Origin: Pyxicephalus adspersus
Lineage: Eukaryota > Chordata > Amphibia > Anura > Pyxicephalidae
Length of the DNA: 64,000 nt
Direction: 5' to 3'
Assembly: GCF_032062135.1 (NCBI RefSeq)
Contig: NC_092861.1
Location: 120,515,551-120,579,550, forward strand
Position numbers and translations under genes: made by a program. Positions within the stretch are counted from its first letter, which is position 1; each line of letters starts with the position of its first letter. Shown one piece after another: positions 13,701 to 23,914 of the stretch. The notes under the pieces are model-generated. The model searched no databases. It saw nothing but the letters and a program-made list of their open reading frames with translations, and was not told the origin of the DNA.

Positions 13701-15386
13701 ATATACTAGATATACAGATCACAGTATTCCCTCCACTGCTGCCTCTCAATTTGTGACTTGAGGCTGTTGCAAGCTCCCACCATAATCCAGATCAATTGAA
13801 GCTCACACAGAACTTCTCTTACTTGCTTTATGCAGCAAACAGAGGATTAGGAGAGAATCCACAATAGTCTAAGCAGAAGTGAACTTTGTTTAGATGTTAC
13901 TCTAGCTTTCCAGTAATCTAGAACTAAAAGTGACTATTACTTGTCAGACCCATACACAAGGTTCATTTAAGTCATATTGTTGAATACTGAACTGTAGCTA
14001 GGTACAGGCAAAGTTCTATTAACTATATGAACAGATCATTTTGTGTCAGTCAAATGTTGTCGCCATTTATCTATTTAAACCTAACATTTTCAAAATGCAA
14101 ATCTGAGTTCATTTTTCCACCTGTATTTTATCAGATAGACTTGTCAGCAAATATTCTTGTGGTCCATTCTTTATCGAATTGGTATGAGGACAGCTGCAGT
14201 GAGCAGACAGATTCTGTGTGCAGCTAGAGTTTATGATAAAAGATTAGATTATCATTATTTAGCAGGATTGCATTGATCTTGAGAATAGCACTTTTTCATT
14301 GTTTACATTGTACATTGCTTTGACAAGCTATCAATGATGGCATTATATTCTAAACACGTTAACTGATCCTTCAAAGTATGTTTTTAGAAGCCTTCGAAAA
14401 AATTAAAAAATAACCATTTTCCCCAAGTGTGGATTTGTTCTACAGGTGGATGTGGGTGGACTGCAGGGCTGAGAACTATCATGTAGCAATATGTACTAAC
14501 TTTTTATCCACTACCGAATACCATGACGTATGGGAAGAACATTTGTATGAGCTAGTATATGTCCCTATAAGTCATACATATACCCAAAGTTTACTAATAA
14601 ATTGTTTGCTGTGTCCTTGATTAAAGGAATATTATATATGGGTATACAAGCTGCAATCTTTTCCTTCTTTTTAAAGTATTTTGGAGCCAAAGTGTTTTAT
14701 TTAGTTTTAGATATAATAAGGAAGGGTAAAAAAACCTTTTTCAGGTTTTACTGCTACATTTTTGCTGGGTAGAATCACCCTTTTTTTATCCTGGTGACCA
14801 TTGTGCCATGGATGCATGATGGAAGATTCTAAATGCTATAGTTTTCACCAAAGCTAATGGGAAATTTACTCTGTTGTTGAGAGATTTCCTACATTTTTCT
14901 GTACCTTTGAGACAGGAAGGATAATCTCCCAAATAGAACTACAAATTTTAACCACTTTATGCTGTATCCAAAAATCTAAACCTTAAAAAAATGTTTTGGC
15001 CTAAAATACAATGTGACAAGCGATAATAGTCAATGAGCATTTTGGGCATAATATTCCCCGTGCTTTCATGTTTGATATGCAGGATTGAAGCTGACCAAAT
15101 ATTATATTTCACTTATTTTGTCTTCAATAACGAAAGAATTTTGTGTGCTTAATAATCATGAATAAACTATTTCTATCTATTGTATACTGTTTTATGACAT
15201 GCATTTTATTCCAGGTTACCTTGACTCTTAAATGCTTATTTTGATAACAATGTTTATATTGAAAATGTTCTGTTTTACTATATATTGGTTCATTGGTATA
15301 AATCCACTACAAAAGATAAAAACTTGGTTTAAAGCTGCCTGTCTTGATCTGAGTTTCCTAGACTTTCTATTTCCTGCACTTTTGCT

Positions 15387-15484
15387 CCTTCAAGATGCTG
15401 CTAACTCTGTATTTTGTGCCGCTTTATATTCTTTCTGCCTCGTTCTATGCTTCTTCTCTTCAATCTTTCCTTCTTTTCCTGCAG
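15387..15484 (+). promoter_or_regulatory. Extended polypyrimidine tract upstream of exon A
   Basis: Nearly 100 bases before exon A are rich in TTCT, TCTT and CTTCTCTTC motifs and end in TTTTCCTGCAG. Such CU-rich stretches bind PTB-family repressors at many tissue-regulated exons. No other exon here has so long a tract. The assignment to splicing control of the A/B choice is inference. Confidence 0.5.
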
Positions 15485-15591
15485 CAAAACCATATCAGTG
15501 AAAATAATTGATGATGAGGAATATGAGAAAAACAAGACCTTCTACCTTGAGATTGGGGAACCTCGTCTGGTGGAGATGAGTGAGAAGAAAG
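15485..15591 (+). CDS. SLC8A1: SLC8A1 exon A (exon 3), mutually exclusive
   Basis: This exon encodes part of the second Ca2+-binding domain (CBD2) in the cytoplasmic loop. It follows TTTTCCTGCAG; its first base completes a codon begun in exon 2. It then gives 35 codons, from KTISVKIIDDEEYEKN through FYLEIGEPRLVEMSEKK, and one leftover G. The acidic DDEEYEKN stretch matches the exon-A residues that coordinate Ca2+ in mammalian CBD2. Exon A forms are the excitable-tissue forms (heart, brain), while exon B forms prevail in other tissues. The donor, AAAG followed by gtgggg, is not the usual gtaag type, fitting a regulated exon. Length (107 bp, 2 modulo 3) prevents productive use together with exon B. 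Confidence 0.97.
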
Positions 15592-16009
15592 GTGGGGGAT
15601 CTGCTATCATGCTGAACCCTAACCAGTAATACGTCTGACTTAGCAAACTTGGATGGCTTGTTTAAACCATTTACTCAAATGCACACATCCTTTTACGTAC
15701 AAAAGCAAGGGGCTTTAGCCTTGTCAAGATTACAAATCCCCAGACTTTCTGATTGTGTTCAGGTTGATTCATATGATATTTACTACCCATGGAATTCAGT
15801 TGGAACTGTGGAAAAATATTATTATTTCTACGTAAGATACCTGTTCAGGTCACTGTATATGTATGTAGCAGATAGCCCCTTGGTGTACTTAAAGGGATGT
15901 GTGCAAATCCTTCTGTCATAACCTCATAATAACCATTAAGCTTTAGATGATATTTGAAGCATGTGTGTGATTGCAAACATCCATTTCCCTTTGTCTTGTG
16001 TCCCCACAG
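15592..16009 (+). other. Short intron between exons A and B
   Basis: A 418-bp intron separates the two mutually exclusive exons. An open frame at 15649-15921 is chance. The 3' end carries the acceptor tract CCCTTTGTCTTGTGTCCCCACAG. I see no other feature. Confidence 0.9.
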
Positions 16010-16113
16010 GAAGTACATAACCCTTAAAATACTTGACAGAGAGGAGTATGACAAAGAGTCCTATTTCTACCTTGTGCTTGAAGAACCAATCTGGATACGA
16101 GGAGGAATGAAAG
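16010..16113 (+). CDS. SLC8A1: SLC8A1 exon B (exon 4), mutually exclusive
   Basis: This is the alternative to exon A, encoding the same segment of CBD2. After acceptor TCCCCACAG the first G completes the exon 2 codon; then 34 codons run from KYITLKILDREEYDKES to VLEEPIWIRGGMK, with a trailing G before donor gtgtga. The second acidic residue of exon A (DDEEY) is Arg here (DREEY), and a Lys two residues after the next acidic pair is Ser, consistent with the known lower Ca2+ affinity of exon B forms. Mammalian exon B has Cys at that position and RRGMK where this copy has RGGMK (from memory). Length is 104 bp, with the same phases as exon A. Confidence 0.97.
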
Positions 16114-16839
16114 GTGTGAGAGTATAATAAGACCAATCAAGCAGTTAAAAAATTGAAGCTCCTCTTCTGCTCATAATTCCCAACTCTCACAACTTGCTCT
16201 CTCTCCTCTTGCTTAGCATCTGAACTCTGTGCAATGCTTCCTGTACAGCCTAGCCAGCTCTTTGTTACTACTCTCTAATCTTTCTCTAAAGAAGCCGGAC
16301 TGAGTCATGATAGAATTTCACAATGTGTTAGATGTTTATAGAAGTATTGTCAAGATTAACTGCAAAAACCAAAGTAACTATACACTGCCTACCACACATA
16401 GAGAGTGGTTTTACATAATCATCCTTATCTCCCTTTTTTTGTTTTCCTCCCACTTTTATAAATGTCATGTATAACTACATAATTGTACAGATGGTATCTT
16501 ATGCTACCCAAGACCCATATTAAGTAATCAAGTCACAGTAGTAAACCTAGTGTACACTGTCTCTTTGATGTAAAAGCCTACCCATACATATGCTATAAAT
16601 AACATTGCTAGACAGAGTTTTCCTTTTTTGTAATCCCATTCCATGGCATTGGGGTTTAGAGTCTCTGTTATATAACATGAATGAAAAAAATCCCAAAAGC
16701 TCATTGTGATCCTAAAATTATCTGTTGTAAGCCTATTTGCCCCAAAATTACCTCATTACATAAAAGGTAAAATTAAAAGATAGTTTTATATGTAAATTGA
16801 AAATTGCAACACTTTGTATAACGCTAACGCTTATTCTCC

Positions 16840-18250
16840 TTTTTACTAAGCTTTGGAATTTATTACAAATTTGGTCAGCTTACTGTCTATCTTGGTTTGG
16901 CAGAATAATGGCAATATGTCCTTCCTGCCTAAACTCTTATACCTGTTCCGGACCTTACTCTTCCTACCTTAGCTCATCGATCCCTGCAGAGTGCAGTTTT
17001 ACAATTTATCTGTAACAGAGAACCCTTCTGTCTGCCTACGTATTTTATTTACCCAAGTACAAGGGGCCTGGGAGTCCTGAATTTGATTATGCATTAATAT
17101 GGCACACAAATCAGCCCACTGGCTAAATATCATGCTCTCATGGAAGCTCCCTTTTGGATGTCCATTGAAGCCTCAGATCTCGATTTCCACATGTGGCGAA
17201 TCTTCTTTGGTTATCACCAGGAGACAGACCCCCCACTATCTCTTTTCTCCTCCTTCTTCCTATGGGCCCAAAAGGGTTCGACCCAATTGTTGGCAGTTGG
17301 CAAACACCTACTGGGATTCCTTCCTTTTATTACCCTTAGGAAAAGTATAATTTGCCCTTTGTGAGAACTGTTCTGCTGCCCTCTGCTCCCCATGTAAGGT
17401 GTTTAATATCATTCCATTACACTTCCTTTAACATACCACCCAGATATGTGTCCCCAGGGTACATGGGCAGACAGGGATTTGGGGATCACCTTGAATAATA
17501 TAGATTGGCAGCAAAAAAGGTCTATTTCCAAATTCTGCTTGGCTAATTTATAGGAGCAGGACACTAATCTTAAAGTGCTTTTCTGTTGGTATAGGATCCC
17601 AATGCAGATTTATTTACATTTGATGGCAGTGGATTTTGGGCTAAAATATTTACACTACTTGCCACTTTGATATGACGTTTGATTAATAGGGATCAAGCAG
17701 TCATCCAGCTCAATCACCAACCTGCCTTTCTCATTACCAGTTTCAGCTTCTAACCCATGTATTAAGGGCTGCCAAACAATATCCAGAGCCTGACTATTCT
17801 CATTACGCCATTTTGAGGTGATGATGTATGTTTCCAAGCAAAAGATCCAATTCTTAGATGCTCAAATTTACTTCTCTAATATGTTCATGGATTAATAAAT
17901 TCTTTCCATCCTATTTAACCACAAATTGTTGTTCATTTACCCCAGTTTGGCCAATGCCACACTATTCCCCACCCCTACTTGCACCCCACCTTTAGTAGGG
18001 CTTCCCATTTTGTTTTTTATTTTTCTTCTAAGTCTTTTTTATCTTTTCCCATGTGCTCTTCATTTGAGCATGTTCTTTCCTCCTCATTTTACTTGGTATG
18101 AATTGGTTTCTCAGATCTAAATCTTGACTGGGGTTCCCCCCATAAATTCGGTCTTCCACTTTTATTCTCTTGCTGTTTCAACACATTACATAGGCATACG
18201 GACCTACCTTTTTGCACATTGGTCATATCCAAAGTATGTACATTGTTCCT
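16840..18250 (+). mobile_element. LINE-1 ORF2 3' fragment, decayed
   Basis: Scattered + strand frames resemble the region of L1 ORF2 after the reverse-transcriptase core: CLSWFGRIMAI near 16890-16920, then PSCLNSYTCSGPYSS in a shifted frame, QGGLGVLN near 17063, WMSIEASDLDFHMWRIFFG near 17156, DWQQK near 17505 and a KVLFCWYRIPMQ-like stretch near 17573. Together these follow the order seen in L1 ORF2 C-terminal regions (a SWFGRI block, a GGLGVP block, a RWY block). Frameshifts and stops break it, and the 5' part is missing, as usual for a truncated insertion. It runs in the same direction as SLC8A1. Exact ends are not visible. Confidence 0.75.
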
Positions 18251-20789
18251 GTTATTGAAACTTAAAAAAAAATTGGCGTAAATTTGGGGGCTCCTCCGCA
18301 TACAACAGTTAATCTATTTTGGAGCAAATTTATCCTTTCAAGAATGCATATTACCAAGTTTAGGTTTCCAGTTCTTTTCAGTTCTAACATTTTCTTTACT
18401 TGGGTAACAATCAGCCTTTATATGTCCGGCTTTTATCAGTTACCAATTCATGAAGAAAGGTTTAACATACCCAACCCAACCAACTGTATATTAGAATTAC
18501 ACATTTTGAAACCATTGTGCCGTGCAATCACATATATAATGATTGCAGTGGCCCTCACATCACAGATAAACATGCTAATAATGAAAATTTACTAACAATA
18601 ATATGCATGCGCTTTAATAATTGTATAAACTGAAGGAGTTACCAAAATTGAATTTACTAATACTATGGCTTATAATAAGAATATATGCATGTTTTAGATT
18701 TTTTTGTGTAAAATGTTAATATAATATTGTTAGTATTGTATTTATCTATAGGATAAATACCATAATAAAGTGACAATCAGGTTATTTAGGAATGCAAATC
18801 TCTGCAATAAAAGAGCTATTGTACTTACCTCTCTGGTGGCCCTTTTCTCCTAGCCCATTCCTTGTCAATATTTTTGGAACTTGCCACCTCTGAGGGTGTC
18901 ATATGTCTGTGTCCATCTGCCATGGTTCCATTCTCTGACTCCTACTGTAGTGACATATATATATAGGAGAAAGGGACCATCCAACTTGGTGGTAAACACA
19001 CTCATCCCTAGAAAGAGTCAAATGCCAAAGTGTAGGAATAGAAGGGAGGTAGGAGAAAGCCTGTTGGAGGGGTGTGCTTAGGAGCTCTTCTATTGCAGAG
19101 ACCTTTTAATGATTTGGGTAACTTGGCAGGGTCTCTTTACAAAATTGCAATTAGATTTATATGAGGCATTCTGAAAACAAACAGCTTTGTTTTTAACAAA
19201 AAAGCCAGTTTTAACAAAAAAACAAACCTTTCTAAAGACCAAGTCCTCTCAAAACAAAAAAATCTTTTTATGTTGAGCAGAGGAAATGGGGTATCCATTC
19301 AAGAAGACAAGAAGTCCCCTATGAAATTCCTAGCTCCACCAATATCACCATACTGCTCATGTTAGCCTCCAGGCTTTGTGTGATAATGACAGGCTGGAGA
19401 ATGGGGAGTTAAACTATCTTGCTGAGCCAAAAACTTGCTTAGATCCAGAATGCCATGGTGGACAACAAGGGGACTTCTGTCACTGAGAGATTCCGTTTAT
19501 AAGCAACCAACAATCTATCAAGCTAAATAAATGTTTTGAGTGGACAGATCCTTTATGAATTGCACACAATAACTACATCAGAACATAGGAAGCACAAAAA
19601 GATAAAAAGTCAGTATTATAATATAAACTCTCAGCCTTGTGTTTGGTCCTAAGACCATTCCGGTTTGTATTACATCAGGTATAAAATTTTATACAAGGGC
19701 ATTACCTTCAATTTGGCCTTCAGTCATTACTTTACTTAATTAGGACTAATATAGATATGTCAAACGCCATGACATAAAATATAATTATGGAATTGAGTCT
19801 CATTCTTAACTGCTATGTCTCTACAAGAAAAAATTAGCCCGTTAGCATATTCCACACTTTTGTAGATTTTTTGGTAGGATACAAAAGCTTCCTAATTAGT
19901 GAACATGCATAATAATGATGGCTATGATTTCACAAAAAGAATGAAAGAGAAACTTGGCTATGTGATAAAACACACCAGGTTGCTCATTTGCATTAAAACC
20001 CTAAGAAAACCAAATGAGGTTTATGATACCTTATGGAATGGGGGCCCCAGTTTTATTTAATTAGAGCCTTGTGTTGTTATTGTGTAAATGTCCTTATGTA
20101 GTGTATTATATTTGTCAGACCTATTGTGGAAATTCTGGAAAATCCAATATAGTTATTACTCACAATCAAATGTGTATATATTTACACATACATATATACA
20201 CACATGTTAAAAAATAAATTAGTGGATGATTGGTCATTTTAATTAAAATATGCTGTTTGACCTACAAAGCAGTGCTGCCATCTCATGGCTATATGTAGGT
20301 ACCACACTTCTAAAAAAAAACAAAACAAAAAAAAACAAATATGCTCATTGTTTTAGGCTATTGAAGAAAAAGTATCCAAAAAATAAACAATAGGAATTCA
20401 TTTCCTATATCTTTGTTTAAAGGCTAAATTAAAAATAAAAAAATAAATCCACAAATCATAATAGGATCTAAAAGAACACATTTCATATTAGTATCATATT
20501 AGTAACCAGTTCCCTCAAACTGGCTTATTAAATGACTCCCATATTTCAGAATGCTTCCTGTATTTTAAATATATAGTTCAAATAATTACATTAACCCAAT
20601 CAGGAAATGTGTAGTTTTTCAATCACTAGTATTACTGCTGACATTTTAGAAATAACATTGACATCCCGGTGGATATAAAACAAACAATCTCCCCACAATC
20701 CTGTAAAGCAGCCATTTTGTAGAATTGATTTTCTGGGTGGTAAAATGCATTTACCAATGACATCATTATTTTTGTGGCTTTGACCAATA

Positions 20790-20795
20790 TGCATG
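20790..20795 (+). promoter_or_regulatory. TGCATG motif upstream of exon C
   Basis: TGCATG is the RBFOX-binding element in RNA. This copy sits 200 bases upstream of the exon C acceptor. Function is inference from position only. Confidence 0.3.
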
Positions 20796-20994
20796 TGAAT
20801 GTGGCCTGGCAGTTGCCTCAATGGTGTCAATAGTTTTATGTAAACCACTTGGATGCATTTTAACAAAATGGCTACTGATACTCAGTATAATCTTCCTCAG
20901 CTCAGTACAGTTCTTTCTGTGGTCATCTTCTCCATTATCACTATTCATTTGTGTTTCTTATCCTGTGTCTGTCTCCTATGTGTTCTCTTTGCAG

Positions 20995-21015
20995 CCCTGT
21001 TGTTGAATGAGCTTG
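20995..21015 (+). CDS. SLC8A1: SLC8A1 cassette exon C (exon 5)
   Basis: A 21-bp microexon between acceptor TGTTCTCTTTGCAG and donor gtaagc. With the G left by exon A or B it reads ALLLNEL plus the first base of the next Gly codon, identical to the mammalian exon C peptide ALLLNELG as I recall it. It belongs to the variable segment of CBD2 at the distal end of the Ca2+-binding domain. Phase 1 on both sides and a length divisible by three make it a neutral cassette. It is included in the cardiac A-C-D-E-F form and skipped in several other tissue forms. Confidence 0.95.
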
Positions 21016-21499
21016 GTAAGCATTTCATTTCCTATAATTTCCACCTTCGCAATTTCCCTGTGTGCACTTTAGTTATTCCTTTACCTTATTTGTATGTTTT
21101 TATTATGTTGATTATTATATATATTACTTATTACTTATATTATCTTGATTTTTTTAGTAGCAGTGATTGTTAAATTAAATAATTAATTTAAATTATGCAT
21201 CTGTTTCAGCGACAACTAAAAATGGAATTGACTTATGTGAAGTGTGATTAATGCACTGAATTGGATTTTGGCAGCTAGTACAGATAGTGGAAGAGATTTG
21301 TTTCACAAATCCACTGAATTTAGCCGACCATGCTCTTGGGGTTGTAGGTAGTAATTCAACAGTCTGTCTAATCCCAAACCGTTACACACAGCCAATATGC
21401 TCCTCAAGGTCTGCTAACATCCAAGCTGGGTATTGCAGTATTCTGCAATTTCCTATTATTTCTAACAATATAATAATATTGAGGACTTTTATAGGTAGC

Positions 21500-21521
21500 T
21501 ATATATATATATATCAATATA

Positions 21522-21579
<58 letters not shown>

Positions 21580-21590
21580 GATAGATATGC
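21500..21590. repeat. (AT)n microsatellite
   Basis: About 90 bases of nearly pure AT repeats with a few interruptions (TCAATATATC, AAAT) and a terminal GATAGATA. The spurious open frames here on both strands encode only alternating Tyr and Ile. Length is likely polymorphic. Confidence 0.95.
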
Positions 21591-23554
21591 TTGTTACAGT
21601 TGGGAATCGCTGACTTCATAAAAGGGAACTCAAATGAAATTGAAATAATGATTAATTAGAAATGAAGGAACTCTTGTCATAGATATCTTCATGATATGAA
21701 TTCAACTTGTTAGTTAGTCTATTCCCAAGACAGAATATCCTTTCCTTTTAAATTTCTAAACTATCTTTAAAAGTCAGCATAAAGGGTTCTGTACAACGTT
21801 ATACAATCCTCAACTAACTGCCACCATTAACTAACTTTTGCTAAAAAGACAGTAAGTTTTTCAGAAGCCAATCTTGTTTGAGTGACACATACTGGTGTAC
21901 TTAGGTCAGAACCTGGTTTCTTCCTTCTCCCAGAGTCCCTATTCTCTGGTTTTCCTGACTACATGTAGGCATGTAGCCTCGACAGTGCAGCAAATCTGAA
22001 AATCCAACAGGGACTGTTAGACCCCCTTACAATGGCCATAGCTGCTGGGCAGACCCTGGAACTCAGGTGTGAAGATCTTGCTCCACCCCTGAGATACCTA
22101 AAAAGTGGGGGATATGTCATCCTGCTGGTATTGATTAATTAGATTTAGGTGGGCATTCTCTTTAATTTCCTGCTTTTCTTGTATTCCCCAGACCAGCAAT
22201 ATTAAACTGCATCTGTGATGTTGGCTTTTTTTGAAAGATAATGCAGCCTGTAAAGTAATTTGCGAATCACAAAGCCCTCATAAAACTACAGCGAGCACTA
22301 TGCACAATGCTCCACTCCAGCATTAGGAATGTCATTTCTGTACACCCAAGGGCTCTTTAGATAATAGCAAAGCAATTTACATCACATCATATGGAGCTGC
22401 ATAAATGCATTTTGGCAATAGCGCTTACAGGATATGTATTATATGACACAGCATGACTAATAAATAGACAAATAAACACTAGGAGAATCAATGGGACAAG
22501 TTATATTTCGGAGGCTCTCCTGCTGCACTGGCCATTGCATTGTCAGAGATGATACCTTGATATTTTGTGAAGAAAGAACTGTAATTGTGTATTATAGTTG
22601 AGAGTAAACCATGAAAAACTGAGAATTAATTTTTTAATCAAAGATAAAAAAAAAACCTGAGATAACCATATGGAAAGGAAACTGCTTAGCTATAAATACA
22701 TTTATAGGAAACTCAATACTGCAAAATAAATTAACAGATGATTAGTAAATGTGACGTAGCATAGAAGAGTTTATTAAAACTTTACAGTACCATTTCCAGA
22801 AAGTGCCTATGCAGATCTGTATAACAAATAGAAAAACACTAAAGGTTTATTCATTAGCTGGATGATTTATTAAATCCCTTTTAGAACAAAAAAATCACAA
22901 ATCATCAAATGGCTGCTCCAGGTAATCCTACATTCCCTAAATATTAAACCAATGTTAGTCAAAAAAATATATGTTGGCTGTACATGTGCTGTGAAATATT
23001 TTAATTAAAGGATTTGCAAGAAAAGTGCAAATTCATGTTGATGTTTTATAAGACGGAGAGGAAAGTACGGTAAGTGTAAAAGTATTTTGTCTCTGATAAG
23101 CACCTAAAAACCCACTTTGACCTTTTGCGTGTACTGCACCTCAGTGATGATCCTTTATTCCAATATAGTGTGCCCCTATAAAAGAAAATTGTACAGGTGT
23201 ACACCACAATTGTAGATAGGTATTGACATTTTGGTGTATACTTTGTATTCAGGATTCATGAAACTTAGAAATGACGGGTATAATGTGGGATGCTCATGAC
23301 CACTTTATAGCAAGTCAAAGTTATAATTGACTGATCAGAGCCCATGCTGGGATTTGCTTTAAGTCACTAGTTAAAATCTTATAGTATATCTTATCATGGA
23401 TTTGCTCATACTTACAGATGATCAAAGTAAAGTTAAGATCATATGTCTAAGAGTAATTGGCTAACGCTGTTAACAGCCGACACAGGAATAAGGATTTTAA
23501 TTATTCTGTTCAGCTAGAATTTTTATAGTAAGGCAAAAAATCTTCTACTGTAGG

Positions 23555-23560
23555 TGCATG
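23555..23560 (+). promoter_or_regulatory. TGCATG motif upstream of exon D
   Basis: An RBFOX-type TGCATG lies 70 bases upstream of exon D. Upstream copies often favour skipping in other genes. Function here is inference. Confidence 0.3.
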
Positions 23561-23630
23561 TTAAGAAAGACATAACCTTATCTCACTAATTGCATTCTTT
23601 TTCTCTGTTTTTGTCTTTGATACGCTTTAG

Positions 23631-23648
23631 GTGACTTTACTATTACGG
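23631..23648 (+). CDS. SLC8A1: SLC8A1 cassette exon D (exon 6)
   Basis: An 18-bp microexon between acceptor TACGCTTTAG and donor gtaagt. With the flanking split codons it encodes GDFTITG, against GGFTITG in mammals (from memory). Exon D is the one cassette kept in essentially all NCX1 forms, which fits its consensus donor. It is phase 1 and divisible by three. Only 94 bases separate it from exon E. Confidence 0.95.
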
Positions 23649-23742
23649 GTAAGTAGCTTTTTTTTCCTTTAATTCTTGATTTGTATGGTTTTGTTCATTA
23701 GTGTGACCTAATATTAATAGACAATTCTCATTTCTTTCAAAG
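23649..23742 (+). other. Very short intron between exons D and E
   Basis: At 94 bases this is close to the lower size limit of vertebrate introns. It has a branch-point-like CTAAT run near 23708 and ends CATTTCTTTCAAAG. Confidence 0.88.
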
Positions 23743-23757
23743 GAAAAATGTTATTTG
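23743..23757 (+). CDS. SLC8A1: SLC8A1 cassette microexon E (exon 7)
   Basis: A 15-bp microexon, GAAAAATGTTATTTG, lies between acceptor TTTCTTTCAAAG and donor gtaaga. Read with the G left by exon D it gives GKMLF and the first base of the next Gly codon, aligning with the mammalian exon E peptide GKYLY as I recall it. Length, phase 1 and position 94 bases after exon D all match the expected exon E, although two of the five residues differ. Exon E is used mainly in the cardiac A-C-D-E-F form. It is too short for any open-frame search and was found by looking for a 15-base exon with consensus sites. Confidence 0.88.
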
Positions 23758-23908
23758 GTAAGATGTTGTTTTAGGATTGATGTTTTAGTGTGGAGTTCTC
23801 TTAACATCTATACCTGAATTAAAACAGCACTTGTAGTTTATATTAGATTTAACATCACTAATGCTTGAATAGAATAGTCTATTACTGATAAGTGTCTGTT
23901 GTATCCAA

Positions 23909-23914
23909 TGCATG
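23909..23914 (+). promoter_or_regulatory. TGCATG motif downstream of exon E
   Basis: This RBFOX-type element starts 152 bases after microexon E. Downstream TGCATG promotes inclusion of many heart, muscle and brain exons, the tissues in which exon E is used. Function is inference. Confidence 0.4.

Larger units (their letters stand above)
1..15484 (+). other. Intron between exon 2 and exon A (3' part)
   Basis: About 15.5 kb of AT-rich intron with no exon that I can support. It contains a TA-flanked MITE (2576-2849), a hairpin-bearing repeat (about 3785-4075) and a hAT MITE (4092-4777). The largest open frames, such as 2504-2914 on the minus strand, overlap these repeats or are chance. Some 100-300 bp stretches (for example about 5255-5400 and 8440-8640) look like conserved non-coding DNA by style only. 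The last 100 bases before exon A form a strong pyrimidine-rich tract. Confidence 0.9.
16114..20994 (+). other. Intron between exons B and C
   Basis: A 4.9-kb intron. It contains a decayed L1 fragment (about 16840-18250) and an A-rich run near 20311-20340. A TGCATG lies about 200 bases before exon C (20790-20795). Remaining open frames are chance or L1-derived. No further exon is apparent. Confidence 0.9.
21016..23630 (+). other. Intron between exons C and D
   Basis: A 2.6-kb intron with a long AT dinucleotide array (21500-21590). A stretch at about 22240-22520 is balanced in composition and looks like conserved non-coding DNA by style only. TGCATG occurs 70 bases before exon D. No other exon was found. 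Confidence 0.9.

Noticed and set aside
21287..21619. Two open frames rich in Tyr and Ile
   Set aside because: Translation of the AT microsatellite.
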